In this document: positions 8,457-17,427 of the stretch, piece after piece
Position numbering within the stretch: the first letter of the stretch is position 1
Layout: each line of letters opens with the position of its first letter
DNA from: JBCBDX01 sp039822005
GTDB taxonomy: Bacteria; Pseudomonadota; Alphaproteobacteria; Rhizobiales; Rhizobiaceae
DNA: 64,000 nucleotides
Reading direction: 5' to 3'
NCBI GenBank assembly: GCA_039822005.1
Contig: JBCBMZ010000001.1
Coordinates: forward strand, 62,001-126,000
Notes under the pieces: model-generated
What the model was told of the DNA's origin: nothing
The model's input: the letters and a program-made list of their open reading frames with translations, nothing else
Databases searched by the model: none
Program-made: the position numbers and the translations under genes

Positions 8457-9989
8457 TCACGCCGCCAATTGCGTTGGTGAACCGCTCATGCGGTAAGAAA
8501 TGGCTTCGGCGATGTGGATGCGCCCGACGTCATTTGAGCCATCCAGGTCAGCGAGCGTGCGTGCCACTTTTAAAATACGGTGATAGCCACGAGCCGAGAA
8601 GTGCATTTTTTCAGCCGCTTCTGCCAGGAGGTTGATCGCGTTGGCTTCCGCTTGTGCCACATCCTCAATGAGCGCGGTTGGACAGTGCGCGTTTGTGATC
8701 GAAGAATCGCCAACGAGCGCACCATATCGTTCAGCCTGACGCGCACGCGCTTCAGCAACCCGCGCTCCGATTTGCGCGCTGGTCTCACCGGTTCGGTTAC
8801 GGATCAAGTCGCCGGGCATAATGGCGGGGACATCAATGCGCAGATCAATACGATCCAGCAGCGGACCGGAAATCCGCGCCTGGTAGTCGAGCGCGCACTT
8901 CGGCGCTCGCGCACACGTGTGCCCCGGTTGCCCCACCATGCCGCATCGGCAGGGGTTCATTGCTGCAATCAACTGGATTTTTGCCGGATAAGACACCCGG
9001 TGATTGGCGCGCGCGATGACGCATTCACCGGTTTCGAGCGGTTGTCGCAAACTGTCCAGAACCTGTGGCGTAAACTCAGGCAGTTCATCAAGGAAGAGAA
9101 CCCCATTATGCGCCAGCGATACCTCGCCGGGTCTAACACGAAGCCCGCCTCCGACCATCGCCGCCATGGAGGCTGAATGGTGCGGGGCGCGAAAGGGTCG
9201 CCTGTCGGTGAGTGCACCGCCCGCCAGCTCACCGGCGACTGACTGAACCATCGAGACATCCAATAGTTCGCGTGCCGACAGCGGTGGCAGGATCGATGCG
9301 AGGCGCTGGGCCAACATCGATTTTCCCGAACCGGGCGGTCCGCTCATAAGTAGGTTATGGCCACCGCCAGCGGCAACCTCCAGCGCACGCTTGGCGGTTT
9401 CCTGTCCTTTCACATCAGCCATGTCCGGCAGGTTTGCAGGCAAAGCGTGCGATACCGCGACAGGACGGGAAAGAACTTGCGTGCCGCGAAAATGATTTGC
9501 GAGCCCAATCAAAGACATGGGGGCCAGAATATCCATATCGGCATCGGCCCATGCTGCTTCCGGTCCACACGCTTTGGGACAAATCAGTCCCTTATTGTCG
9601 GCATTGGCGGCGATGGCCGCAGGCAAGGCTCCGGTTACTGGTGCAATCGTACCGTCCAGTGAAAGCTCACCCAAAACAACATAACGCGACAGCGCGTCAC
9701 TCGGGATTGCACCGAGGGCTGCCATCAAGCCAAGCGCAATAGGCAGATCAAAATGTGATCCCTCTTTTGGCAGATCAGCCGGTGCCAAATTCACGGTTAC
9801 TTTTTTCGGCGGCATGGAAAGGCCCGATGCGTGCAAGGCTGCTTGAACGCGCTCGCGGCTCTCCGCGACTGCCTTGTCCGGCAAACCAACAATATGCATG
9901 CCTTGCTTGCCTGGCGCGACCATTACCTGCACGTCTACATCGACGGCCTCTATGCCCCGAAACGAAACCGTCGATACATGCGAAACCAT
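8457..9989 (-). CDS. comM: ComM/YifB-family Mg chelatase-like AAA+ ATPase
   Basis: A 510-residue protein of the ComM family, hexameric AAA+ helicases that promote branch migration when incoming DNA is integrated. The N-terminal domain (HIVGLPDKAVAESRERVQAA near residues 30-50) precedes a Walker A motif GPPGSGKS near 220. A cysteine cluster (NPCRCG...CARAPKC, about 335-355) and a C-terminal MgChlI-type domain with the SARGYHRILKVARTLADL motif follow. The ATG at 9987-9989 has a GGGG ribosome-binding site; the frame is open upstream to 10046. A triple LexA box lies 95 bases upstream, so the gene is probably SOS-induced. Confidence 0.9.
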   Translation of the reverse strand: MVSHVSTVSFRGIEAVDVDVQVMVAPGKQGMHIVGLPDKAVAESRERVQAALHASGLSMPPKKVTVNLAPADLPKEGSHFDLPIALGLMAALGAIPSDALSRYVVLGELSLDGTIAPVTGALPAAIAANADNKGLICPKACGPEAAWADADMDILAPMSLIGLANHFRGTQVLSRPVAVSHALPANLPDMADVKGQETAKRALEVAAGGGHNLLMSGPPGSGKSMLAQRLASILPPLSARELLDVSMVQSVAGELAGGALTDRRPFRAPHHSASMAAMVGGGLRVRPGEVSLAHNGVLFLDELPEFTPQVLDSLRQPLETGECVIARANHRVSYPAKIQLIAAMNPCRCGMVGQPGHTCARAPKCALDYQARISGPLLDRIDLRIDVPAIMPGDLIRNRTGETSAQIGARVAEARARQAERYGALVGDSSITNAHCPTALIEDVAQAEANAINLLAEAAEKMHFSARGYHRILKVARTLADLDGSNDVGRIHIAEAISYRMSGSPTQLAA

Positions 9990-10083
9990 TTTTCTGCCCC
10001 TGAAATACAACCAATACGCGCTGGAGTGTGACCTGCCCCGCCACAATTACGCCCGCCTCACCCGAAGTTACGCACAACTTCTC

Positions 10084-10109
10084 GAACAAGTAAAGAACAA
10101 ATTAAGAAC
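10084..10109 (-). promoter_or_regulatory. Triple LexA (SOS) box upstream of comM
   Basis: On the plus strand GAAC occurs at 10084-10087, 10095-10098 and 10106-10109, each separated by exactly seven bases. Read in the direction of comM this is GTTC-N7-GTTC-N7-GTTC. The known alphaproteobacterial LexA operator is the direct repeat GTTC-N7-GTTC, so this holds two overlapping operators in register. It sits between gshB and comM, 95 bases before the comM start. Confidence 0.75.
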
Positions 10110-10179
10110 AAATGCATCCCTAGGGTGTATTCAGGTTGTACTGGGTTGTGCCAAAGAACAAACCTACCCCAAGGTTAGG

Positions 10180-11118
10180 TTATTGACGCGCTTCTATCGC
10201 GTCCCAAAACAAGGCCGCGATATCGGCACCGCCAAACTTTTTCACCTCGCGAATGCCGGTAGGCGACGTCACATTGATTTCTGTCAGTCGGTCACCAATC
10301 ACATCGATTCCCACTAAAATCTGGCCCATTTCTTTCAGACGTGGGCCGATGGCGGCACAGATTTCCAGGTCGCGCTCTGTCAGTTGATCGGCAATCGCTT
10401 GACCGCCCACATGCATGTTGGAACGTGCATCTCCCTCCGGCGGTATGCGGTTGATTGAGCCGACAGCTTCACCATCAATGAGGATAACCCGCTTGTCGCC
10501 TGCGCGCACATCGGGCAGATATTGTTGGATCATCAATTGCTCGCGCGAAAGACCGCCGAACATCTCCAGGAGCGATGACAGGTTTTGATCGTCCTTGCGC
10601 AAAAAGAAGACGCCGGCGCCCCCATTGCCGAATAGCGGTTTGACGATGATGTCACCAAAATCGGCGCGAAACGCTTTGATCTGTTCGGGGTCGTTGGTTA
10701 CCAGTGTCGGAGGCATCAGCTCGGGAAATTCGGTGACGAAAATCTTTTCTGGCAAATTGCGCACGAAATGCGGATCATTCACGACCAGCGTGTCGGGATG
10801 CACCCGCTCCAGAAGGTGCGTTGTTGTGATGTAGTGCATGTCAAATGGCGGGTCTTGCCGCAGCAGCACGACATCGACATCGGCCAATTCAACGCGCTCT
10901 GCCGGCCCCAGATCATAATGATCGCCTTCCACGTCACGCACATTGAGTTTCTGCATTATGGCAAACACCGCACCGTCACGCATCGATAGTTTGTCGGGCG
11001 TGTAGTGCCAGAGCTCATGGCCGCGCGCCTGTGCCTCCAGGGCCAACGCAAATGTGGTGTCCCCGGCGATCTGCACCGTTGAAATATGATCCATCTGGAT
11101 GGTAACGCGCAGCTTCAT
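10180..11118 (-). CDS. gshB: Glutathione synthetase
   Basis: This enzyme joins gamma-glutamylcysteine and glycine with ATP to make glutathione in the cytosol. The 312-residue protein has the GshB N-terminal domain (QMDHISTVQIAGDTTFALA), then an ATP-grasp domain with IVKPLFGNGGAGVFFL and the C-terminal metal-binding GIDVIGDRLTEINVTSPTG. The ATG at 11116-11118 has GGGGG five bases upstream; an in-frame TTG four codons earlier is less likely. It follows yraN by 62 bases in the run from rph. Confidence 0.94.
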   Translation of the reverse strand: MKLRVTIQMDHISTVQIAGDTTFALALEAQARGHELWHYTPDKLSMRDGAVFAIMQKLNVRDVEGDHYDLGPAERVELADVDVVLLRQDPPFDMHYITTTHLLERVHPDTLVVNDPHFVRNLPEKIFVTEFPELMPPTLVTNDPEQIKAFRADFGDIIVKPLFGNGGAGVFFLRKDDQNLSSLLEMFGGLSREQLMIQQYLPDVRAGDKRVILIDGEAVGSINRIPPEGDARSNMHVGGQAIADQLTERDLEICAAIGPRLKEMGQILVGIDVIGDRLTEINVTSPTGIREVKKFGGADIAALFWDAIEARQ

Positions 11119-11180
11119 ATCAGCCCCCAATTTCCGGTTATATGCGCTCAGATTGAGCAGCGCAGGCGTGAATGCAAGCC

Positions 11181-11552
11181 TTAAGGCGTGTAAATTGATG
11201 GGACGTGCAGGGGCCAGCGGTATGGCAAGACGGCGACCAAATCATAGCGTATCGAGAGTTGGCCATAATCACGTTGGCGACCCAACCAAATGTCACCTGC
11301 CGCTTCGATACGCCTGAGCGCAGTGACCGTTACAGCATCATGGGCTTCGGCCAGCGTCTTTCGTGCTTTGACCTCAACCATGAGGACAAGATCGCCCCGC
11401 CGCGCGATGAGATCAACTTCACCGGCCTTGGTTTTGAAGCGACGCGCGACCACGCGAAAACCGCGAAACAGAAGCGCCAGCTCTGCCAAAATCTCAGCGC
11501 GGCGTCCCCTTTTTTCCGCCCGCTGCCGTTCAAAAGCCGTGCGTTTAGCCAT
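11181..11552 (-). CDS. yraN: YraN-family (UPF0102) endonuclease-like protein
   Basis: A 123-residue protein of the YraN/UPF0102 family, predicted restriction-endonuclease-like fold with no firmly established role. The motif GEVDLIARRGDLVLMVEVKAR gives the E-x-D...E-x-K arrangement of PD-(D/E)xK nucleases; the basic N-terminus RGRRAEILAE is typical. The ATG at 11550-11552 lies inside the last codons of rsmI, an 8-base overlap, so translation is probably coupled. The rsmI-yraN-gshB order is common in rhizobia and relatives. Confidence 0.88.
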   Translation of the reverse strand: MAKRTAFERQRAEKRGRRAEILAELALLFRGFRVVARRFKTKAGEVDLIARRGDLVLMVEVKARKTLAEAHDAVTVTALRRIEAAGDIWLGRQRDYGQLSIRYDLVAVLPYRWPLHVPSIYTP

Positions 11553-12432
11553 CAACGTCTTTCATCTCCACAAGCCGTTGGTAGAGGCCAGATTTGGGAA
11601 GTCCGGTCTGTTCTGATGCTGTTTTGGCGGCTTTTGACGCGGGCATTTGCTTTGCGAGACCAACAAGCAAATTGTCCAGCTCTTCCTGCGAGTATTCGAC
11701 CAGCGTTGGCTCAGCGGGCTCGATCAAAATCACGATCTCCCCCTTGGGAGGGTCCGCTTCAAAATGCGTTGCAACGTCGGCGGCTGTGCCGCTTACTATC
11801 GTCTCAAACCGCTTGGTCAACTCACGCGCCACAACAACCGCGCGCGCGGACCCCATCGTTTCGACGATCGTGGAGAGCGTTTTTGTCAGACGGGCAGGAG
11901 ATTCATAGAAGATCAACGTGGAAGTCGCGTTCAATAGACTTGTCAATCGGTCTGCTCTTGCCTTCACTTTCGTCGGCAAAAACCCGCAGAATCGGAAGTC
12001 GTCGGTCGGCAGCCCTGAGACGCTCAATGCCGCGATCAAAGCGGAGGGGCCGGGAACGGCAAAAACGTCATAACCGGCACCGCGGGCCTCATGCACGAGA
12101 CGGTATCCGGGATCTGAAATAAGCGGAGTTCCGGCATCCGAAACAAGCGCGACAGACTTGCCTGCATCCAACGCCATCATAATTTCGGCACCTGCCTTGT
12201 CCGCATTGTGCTCATGATAGGCGATCAGCTTTTGGTTGATGGCATAGCGATCCAGCAACCGGCGTGTCATGCGCGTGTCTTCACAAGCCAAAATATCGCA
12301 GCCCGCAATCGTTTCCAGCGCCCGTATGGTAATGTCGCGCAAATTGCCAATGGGTGTCGCCACAATATATAGACCAGGTGCCTGCGGCGGCGCTAAAAAG
12401 CCACGCGCGCCGATTTGATATTCTCCGCTCAT
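11545..12432 (-). CDS. rsmI: 16S rRNA (cytidine1402-2'-O)-methyltransferase
   Basis: RsmI adds the 2'-O-methyl group at C1402 in the ribosomal P site using SAM. The 295-residue protein has the tetrapyrrole-methylase fold with family motifs: LYIVATPIGNLRDITIRALE near residues 21-40, CEDTRMTRRLLDRY, LVSDAGTPLISDPGYRLV, and the PGPSALIAALSVSGLPTDDF block. Its ATG overlaps the stop of the upstream Dabb gene by four bases (ATGA) and its end overlaps yraN by eight. Confidence 0.94.
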   Translation of the reverse strand: MSGEYQIGARGFLAPPQAPGLYIVATPIGNLRDITIRALETIAGCDILACEDTRMTRRLLDRYAINQKLIAYHEHNADKAGAEIMMALDAGKSVALVSDAGTPLISDPGYRLVHEARGAGYDVFAVPGPSALIAALSVSGLPTDDFRFCGFLPTKVKARADRLTSLLNATSTLIFYESPARLTKTLSTIVETMGSARAVVVARELTKRFETIVSGTAADVATHFEADPPKGEIVILIEPAEPTLVEYSQEELDNLLVGLAKQMPASKAAKTASEQTGLPKSGLYQRLVEMKDVDG

Positions 12433-12749
12433 GGGACGAAATCCAACACCATAATACCGTCAATGCCGCCGTCTGCGGCCTCGACCAACTGCTTGCCAAC
12501 GGCTTGGTGTTTTGGATCATTGAGATAGGTATCACGCGCTGCTTCACCGTCGAAGTCGAACCAGAAGATGTGGCGAAATCCGTGCACGACCGGTTCTTCC
12601 GGACTGACGTTGGGCCGGTGCTGAAAATCGGTTATCCCGCCCAGATGCGTGCGCAGTGCGAATAATTGACCCATCAGGTCGGCAATTTGCGCGCCGCTTA
12701 TGTCGTCCTTGAACCGGACCGCCACAATATGCCGGATCGGTTTGGTCAT
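12429..12749 (-). CDS. Dabb (stress-responsive A/B barrel) family protein
   Basis: A 106-residue single-domain protein that fits the dimeric alpha/beta barrel (Dabb) family. It opens with the typical beta strand IRHIVAVRFKDD, followed by a helix and RTHLGGITDFQHRPN, and carries HGFRHIFWFDFDGEAARDTYLNDPKHQ, the usual Dabb second half. The function is unknown; related barrels act as stress proteins or small-molecule enzymes. It overlaps both hemW and rsmI by four bases (ATGA), so it is tightly embedded in the operon, which is unusual for this family. Confidence 0.8.
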   Translation of the reverse strand: MTKPIRHIVAVRFKDDISGAQIADLMGQLFALRTHLGGITDFQHRPNVSPEEPVVHGFRHIFWFDFDGEAARDTYLNDPKHQAVGKQLVEAADGGIDGIMVLDFVP

Positions 12750-13912
12750 ACTGCCAACTCCGCCAGCACAGCATTCAGAACGATCCGGCCTTTTGCAGTT
12801 GCGCGTATCTTTGAATTTCCCATGCGCTCAATCATGCCCAGATCAATCATCGCCTGCAACTTGTTGGGCGCAATGGTTTGGCCCGCCATCATTTCATAGC
12901 GGGCCAAGTCAAATCCTTCTGTCAATCGCAGCCCCATGACCAGCATCTCATCCGCCTGCTGGTCGCGCGTCAACTCGGTTTGGCTGACAAAGCCATGAGC
13001 CTTTTCGTTGACCAGCGCCGCCCATGTTTCGGGGTGCTTCTCACACTCTGTTGCGATTTTCTGATCGCCTTTTGTCGTCAGCCTTCCATGCGCGCCCGGG
13101 CCGACGCCCGCATAGTCGCCATAACGCCAATAGGTTAGATTGTGCCGCGCCTGCGCTGCAAGCGCGGCATGGTTGGAAACCTCATAGACCGGAAGCCCAA
13201 GCTCGGCGGTGACCGATTGGGTGACCTCATACATGTCCGCTGCCAGTTCGTCGTCCGGCAAAATCAACTTGCCCGATTGGTGCAGTGACTTGAACGGTGT
13301 GCCTTCTTCAATGGTGAGTTGATAAAGCGACAAATGATCGGCAGCGAAACCTATCGCGCGCCGCAGCTCTGCTTCCCAACTCTCCGGCGTTTGATTCGGT
13401 CGGGCATAGATCAAATCGAACGACATGCGCTCAAATGTACTACGCGCCAGATCGATGGCTTGGAGGGCTTCATCAACGCTGTGCAAGCGACCCAGAAACT
13501 TCAAATCGCTATCATCAAGCGCCTGCACACCAAGAGATACGCGATTGACGCCAAATGCACGATAAGCCTTGAACCGTGCCGCATCAGCCGAGGCCGGATT
13601 GGCTTCCATTGTGATTTCGATACTGTCTGGAATTCCCCATGCCTTATCAATCGCCCCAAGAATGGCGTCGAGCGTTTCAGGTGCCATGAGCGATGGCGTG
13701 CCCCCGCCAAAGAAAACGCTGGTGACTGATTGCGGGCCGCAAACGTCCCGGACATACTCGATTTCTTTCAGATAGGCTTGCGCAAATTGCTGCTGATCGA
13801 CCGGCTTGTGGCGGACATGCGAGTTAAAATCGCAATAGGGGCATTTGGCAGCGCAAAAGGGCCAATGGACATAGACCCCAAAGCCCGGCGTGCCATCGTC
13901 AGCTAAGATCAA
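12746..13912 (-). CDS. hemW: HemW, radical SAM haem chaperone
   Basis: HemW is a radical SAM protein related to coproporphyrinogen III dehydrogenase (HemN) that binds haem and is thought to deliver it to respiratory enzymes. The 388-residue protein has the iron-sulfur motif CAAKCPYC near residues 20-27 after YVHWPF, the FFGGGTPSLM strand, and the GVQALDDSDLKFLGRLHS block. It has no ATG before the cluster motif; the best start is TTG at 13910-13912 behind an AAGG, overlapping rdgB by 14 bases. The C-terminal half has the HemW domain, ending in the winged-helix segment. Confidence 0.9.
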   Translation of the reverse strand: MILADDGTPGFGVYVHWPFCAAKCPYCDFNSHVRHKPVDQQQFAQAYLKEIEYVRDVCGPQSVTSVFFGGGTPSLMAPETLDAILGAIDKAWGIPDSIEITMEANPASADAARFKAYRAFGVNRVSLGVQALDDSDLKFLGRLHSVDEALQAIDLARSTFERMSFDLIYARPNQTPESWEAELRRAIGFAADHLSLYQLTIEEGTPFKSLHQSGKLILPDDELAADMYEVTQSVTAELGLPVYEVSNHAALAAQARHNLTYWRYGDYAGVGPGAHGRLTTKGDQKIATECEKHPETWAALVNEKAHGFVSQTELTRDQQADEMLVMGLRLTEGFDLARYEMMAGQTIAPNKLQAMIDLGMIERMGNSKIRATAKGRIVLNAVLAELAV

Positions 13913-14555
13913 AACCTTCTTCCGCCAACAGTTTGAACGCGCGGGCGCGGTGCGAAAGCGCGGTATTGTGCCCCGGCTTCCACCCGTGCTTCTCGTCTGC
14001 CGTCATCTCGCCAAATGTGCGCTCGTGGCCCTTGGGCACGAAAACGGGGTCGTAGCCAAATCCAAGGTCGCCGCGGGGCGGCCAAATTAGATGACCGGGC
14101 GCGATGCCTTCAAAAAACTCGCAATGACCATCTGGATAGGCCAAGCAGAGCGTGGCGTTAAAGGCGGCCTTTCGCTGCGCTTGTGCAACAGCGCCCAGCG
14201 CAGTCAGCTTTTTTTCGACCATCTCCATGGCCATATAAAAGTCCCGTCCACTGCCATCGGGTTTTTCCGCCCAATCGGCAGTATAAACACCCGGCGCACC
14301 GTCCAGCGCGTCAACGGTGATCCCGCTATCATCGGATAGGGCAGGCAATCCGGTCGCTTCCATGGCAGCAACGGCTTTGGTCTTGGCGTTGTCGCGAAAT
14401 GTGGTGCCCGTTTCTTCCGGCTCCGGCAGGTTCAACTCACCGGCAGAAACAATATCAAATCCAAACGGCGAAAAGAGCCCGCGCATTTCGCGCAGCTTGC
14501 CCGCATTATGCGTTGCCAGTACCAATCGGCAGGGTGCGAGCTTGCGACGCGCCAT
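13899..14555 (-). CDS. rdgB: XTP/dITP diphosphatase (Ham1/RdgB)
   Basis: RdgB hydrolyses the non-canonical nucleotides dITP, XTP and ITP to monophosphates, preventing their use in DNA. The 218-residue protein has the family signatures LATHNAGKLREMR near the start, LSDDSGITVDALDGAPGVYTADWA, and GDLGFGYDPVFVPKGHERTFGEM near residue 180. The ATG at 14553-14555 lies five bases after the rph stop; a TTG three codons earlier overlaps that stop and is a weaker candidate. It is coupled to hemW by a 14-base overlap. Confidence 0.93.
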   Translation of the reverse strand: MARRKLAPCRLVLATHNAGKLREMRGLFSPFGFDIVSAGELNLPEPEETGTTFRDNAKTKAVAAMEATGLPALSDDSGITVDALDGAPGVYTADWAEKPDGSGRDFYMAMEMVEKKLTALGAVAQAQRKAAFNATLCLAYPDGHCEFFEGIAPGHLIWPPRGDLGFGYDPVFVPKGHERTFGEMTADEKHGWKPGHNTALSHRARAFKLLAEEGFDLS

Positions 14556-14560
14556 GGCAA

Positions 14561-15283
14561 TCAAGAACCGATTGCTTGCTTTTGCAGGTCGACCAGTTCG
14601 GCAATCGATTTTTGCGCATGGGCAAACAGCGTGTCGAACTCATCGCGGGAAAAGGGTGCGCCTTCCGCCGTCCCTTGAATTTCGACGATGCCGCCAGAGC
14701 CGGTCATCACAAAGTTGGCGTCAGTTTCAGCGTTGGAATCCTCGGCATAGTCCAGGTCTGTCACCGCTTCGCCCTGGTAAATACCGCACGAAACAGCGGC
14801 GATGTGGTCTTTGATGACCCGCGTTTTTGATGCCATCTGACGTTGGTGCATCCAGTCAAGGCAGTCATGCAAGGCAACCCAACCGCCGGTAATTGCGGCG
14901 GTGCGTGTGCCACCATCGGCTTGGATGACATCGCAGTCGATGGTTATTTGGCGCTCGCCCAATGCTTCCAAATCGACAATAGCGCGCATGGAGCGACCGA
15001 TCAGACGCTGGATTTCCTGGGTGCGTCCACCCTGTTTGCCGGCAGCCGCTTCGCGGCGCATGCGCTCACCGGTTGCACGCGGCAACATCCCATATTCAGC
15101 CGTGACCCAACCACGACCCGTGTTGCGCATCCAACCGGGCACACGTTCTTCAAGACTGGCCGTGCAAAGCACATGCGTGTCGCCAAATTTCACAAGGCAT
15201 GAACCTTCAGCGTGCTTTGAAAAACCGCGTTCAAAACTGACGGAACGCATTTGATCGGCCGTGCGGCCAGACGGGCGGGACAT
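14561..15283 (-). CDS. rph: Ribonuclease PH
   Basis: RNase PH is a phosphorolytic 3'-5' exoribonuclease that trims tRNA 3' ends. The 240-residue protein has the diagnostic N-terminus RPSGRTADQMRSVSFERGFSKHAEGSCLV, followed by GRGWVTAEYGMLPRAT, IGRSMRAIVDLEALGERQI and IQADGGTRTAAITGG. The ATG at 15281-15283 has a very good AAGGAG site, so the twelve extra upstream codons are rejected. It heads a minus-strand run (rph-rdgB-hemW-Dabb-rsmI-yraN-gshB) and is divergent from hrcA. Confidence 0.95.
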   Translation of the reverse strand: MSRPSGRTADQMRSVSFERGFSKHAEGSCLVKFGDTHVLCTASLEERVPGWMRNTGRGWVTAEYGMLPRATGERMRREAAAGKQGGRTQEIQRLIGRSMRAIVDLEALGERQITIDCDVIQADGGTRTAAITGGWVALHDCLDWMHQRQMASKTRVIKDHIAAVSCGIYQGEAVTDLDYAEDSNAETDANFVMTGSGGIVEIQGTAEGAPFSRDEFDTLFAHAQKSIAELVDLQKQAIGS

Positions 15284-15415
15284 GGACACTCCTTGAATTT
15301 GGGTGGCCATGTACGGCATCGCTCTCCACTTGCATACCCGTGACAGTCGCTTCTACCTCTTTATTACAGGTTTCATGTCGCCTATCATGGGCGGATATCA
15401 CCGGTTGACGTATCG

Positions 15416-16489
15416 ATGAATGATGAACAGCAGCGTTTGAACGACCAGATGGACGAACGGGCGCGCGATATTTTTCGCCGCATCGTCGAATCATACCTCA
15501 CGCAAGGCGAGCCGGTTGGTTCGCGCAGCCTCTCAAAGCAATTGCCGGTGGCGCTGTCTCCTGCGTCCGTGCGCAACGTGATGAGCGATCTGGAAGCGCT
15601 GGGCCTGGTCTATGCGCCTCACGTTTCTGCCGGGCGGATGCCGACCGAACAGGGGCTTCGCTTTTTTGTCGATGCCTATATGGACACCGGCGAAATCTCC
15701 GAGGCCGAACGGCGTCTTGTTGATCAGCAGTTGGATGTCAGCGGCGGTGCCGACACCGAGCGCGTGCTGACCGAGGCCTCAACCATGCTCTCTAACGTCT
15801 CTCGCGGGGCAGGGTTGGTCCTGACATCAAAGCGCGAGGGCACACTCAAACACATAGAGTTTGTTCAGCTGGAGGCCACCAAGGCGCTGGCTGTCCTGGT
15901 TTGGGATCGCGGCGATGTAGAGAACCGGGTCATCGAGGTGCCAGCCGGCATGACGACGTCACAAATGTCGGAAGCGGCCAAGTTCCTCAATCATCATGCA
16001 CGGGGCGAAACGCTTTCCGGTGCGCGCGACAAACTGGATGCGCAGCGTGAGACCATCCGCATGGAGTTGGATGACCTCAGCGCTGATCTGGTCGAACGCG
16101 GTCTTGTTTTCTGGGGCGGCAGCAATGATGCAACCAGTCCCAAACAACTCATCGTCCGTGGTCGATCCAATCTGCTGGGAGACCTCAATGATGAGGAGGA
16201 CATCGCCCGCGCCAAGCTTTTACTCGATGATCTGGAACGAAAAGACGAAATCATTCAGATGCTCGACCGCTCGGAAACGGGGTCGGGCGTGCGTATCTTT
16301 ATCGGTTCAGAGAACCGGCTATTCTCGCTTTCCGGATCGTCACTTCTGGTGGCGCCCTACCGCGACGGGGATAGAAAAGTGGTGGGCGCACTTGGCGTCA
16401 TCGGCCCCACAAGGCTGAATTATGCCCGCATCGTTCCCATGTTGGACTATACCGCTCAGATCATTTCAAAAATGATCGAAGAAAAATAA
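15416..16489 (+). CDS. hrcA: Heat-inducible transcription repressor HrcA
   Basis: HrcA represses chaperone genes such as groESL by binding CIRCE operators. The 357-residue protein starts with the winged-helix domain (ARDIFRRIVESYLTQGEPVGSRSLSKQ, then LSPASVRNVMSDLEALGLVYAPHVSAGRMPTEQGLRFFVD), followed by the dimerisation and inserted domains, and ends with RDGDRKVVGALGVIGPTRLNYARIVPMLDYTA. No CIRCE (TTAGCACTC-N9-GAGTGCTAA) is seen near it or grpE, so its targets are elsewhere. The ribosome-binding site is weak. grpE follows after 95 bases. Confidence 0.95.
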   Translation: MNDEQQRLNDQMDERARDIFRRIVESYLTQGEPVGSRSLSKQLPVALSPASVRNVMSDLEALGLVYAPHVSAGRMPTEQGLRFFVDAYMDTGEISEAERRLVDQQLDVSGGADTERVLTEASTMLSNVSRGAGLVLTSKREGTLKHIEFVQLEATKALAVLVWDRGDVENRVIEVPAGMTTSQMSEAAKFLNHHARGETLSGARDKLDAQRETIRMELDDLSADLVERGLVFWGGSNDATSPKQLIVRGRSNLLGDLNDEEDIARAKLLLDDLERKDEIIQMLDRSETGSGVRIFIGSENRLFSLSGSSLLVAPYRDGDRKVVGALGVIGPTRLNYARIVPMLDYTAQIISKMIEEK

Positions 16490-16584
16490 CTCAGGCCCCA
16501 TTTGCACTCTGGCCTTGATTTTTCCACATACAGACTTGATATCCGCGTCACGAAAATTTCCGCATAAAAATAGTGGTATGATCC

Positions 16585-17358
16585 ATGGCCGACGACCCGC
16601 AGACGCCTGAAAATGAAGACTTGGAATATGATGCGCGCAGCCGCGATTCGCTGAAAAAGGCAGCAGACAGCCTTTTGAAAGCTGATCGTGCAGCCCGCAA
16701 ACGCGCCTCGGCAGAAAGTGCAGATGAGTTCGCCGATTATGATGACGGTGAAAGTCCGATCTTTGGCGAAGGCGAGGCCTATGCGGCAGACGCTGACATT
16801 GCAGGCGTGATTGGCGCTGAAATGGAAAAAATGCAGGCCGAGATCCAGGAATTGAAAGACCAGAACCTTCGCCTTGTTGCCGAAATGGAAAATCTGCGCC
16901 GCCGCACGCAGCGCGAAGTTGGTGATGCCAAACAATATGCGGTCGCCAATTTTGCCCGCGATATGCTCGGCGTTAGCGACAATCTGGCGCGCGCCATCGA
17001 AGCGGTGCCAGCGGAAAAACGCGAAAGCGGCTCTGATGATTTCAAAGCGCTGTTGGAAGGCGTTGAGCTCACCGGCAAGTCGATGCTGTCAACGATGGAG
17101 CGCCACGGTGTCAAACAGCTTAATCCCGAAAATGAGAAGTTCGATCCCAACTTCCATCAGGCCATGTTTGAAGTTCAGGATCCGAACGTACCGAACAATA
17201 CTGTCATGAGCGTGGTTCAGCCCGGCTATTCGATCGGCGAACGCGTGTTGCGCCCGGCTATGGTTGGCGTCGCCAAGGGTGGTCCGAAAGTCGCCGCCGC
17301 TGACCCCGCTACATCAGAAGAGAGTGGTCGGTCCGAAGGCGAAACCGGCGAAGATTAA
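16585..17358 (+). CDS. grpE: GrpE, nucleotide exchange factor for DnaK
   Basis: GrpE releases ADP from DnaK and works as a thermosensor in the chaperone cycle. The 257-residue protein has an acidic, low-complexity first 70 residues, a long coiled coil (about 70-115, IGAEMEKMQAEIQELKDQNLRLVAEMENLRRRTQRE), and a C-terminal beta domain with the conserved FDPNFHQAMFEV and VVQPGYSIGERVLRPAMVGVAKG. It is longer than many GrpE proteins because both ends are extended. The hrcA-grpE pair is a conserved stress module. Confidence 0.95.
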   Translation: MADDPQTPENEDLEYDARSRDSLKKAADSLLKADRAARKRASAESADEFADYDDGESPIFGEGEAYAADADIAGVIGAEMEKMQAEIQELKDQNLRLVAEMENLRRRTQREVGDAKQYAVANFARDMLGVSDNLARAIEAVPAEKRESGSDDFKALLEGVELTGKSMLSTMERHGVKQLNPENEKFDPNFHQAMFEVQDPNVPNNTVMSVVQPGYSIGERVLRPAMVGVAKGGPKVAAADPATSEESGRSEGETGED

Positions 17359-17427
17359 TCTACCCGTTTAAGAACTGATTAACCATAAGTCACTTACCTG
17401 TCCTTATCAAAATCTGATGGGGCAAAT

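Noticed and set aside
16490..16584. Possible CIRCE or heat-shock promoter before grpE
   Set aside because: Only a half-match (GCACTC) and poorly spaced CTTG-like elements are present; no proper inverted repeat.
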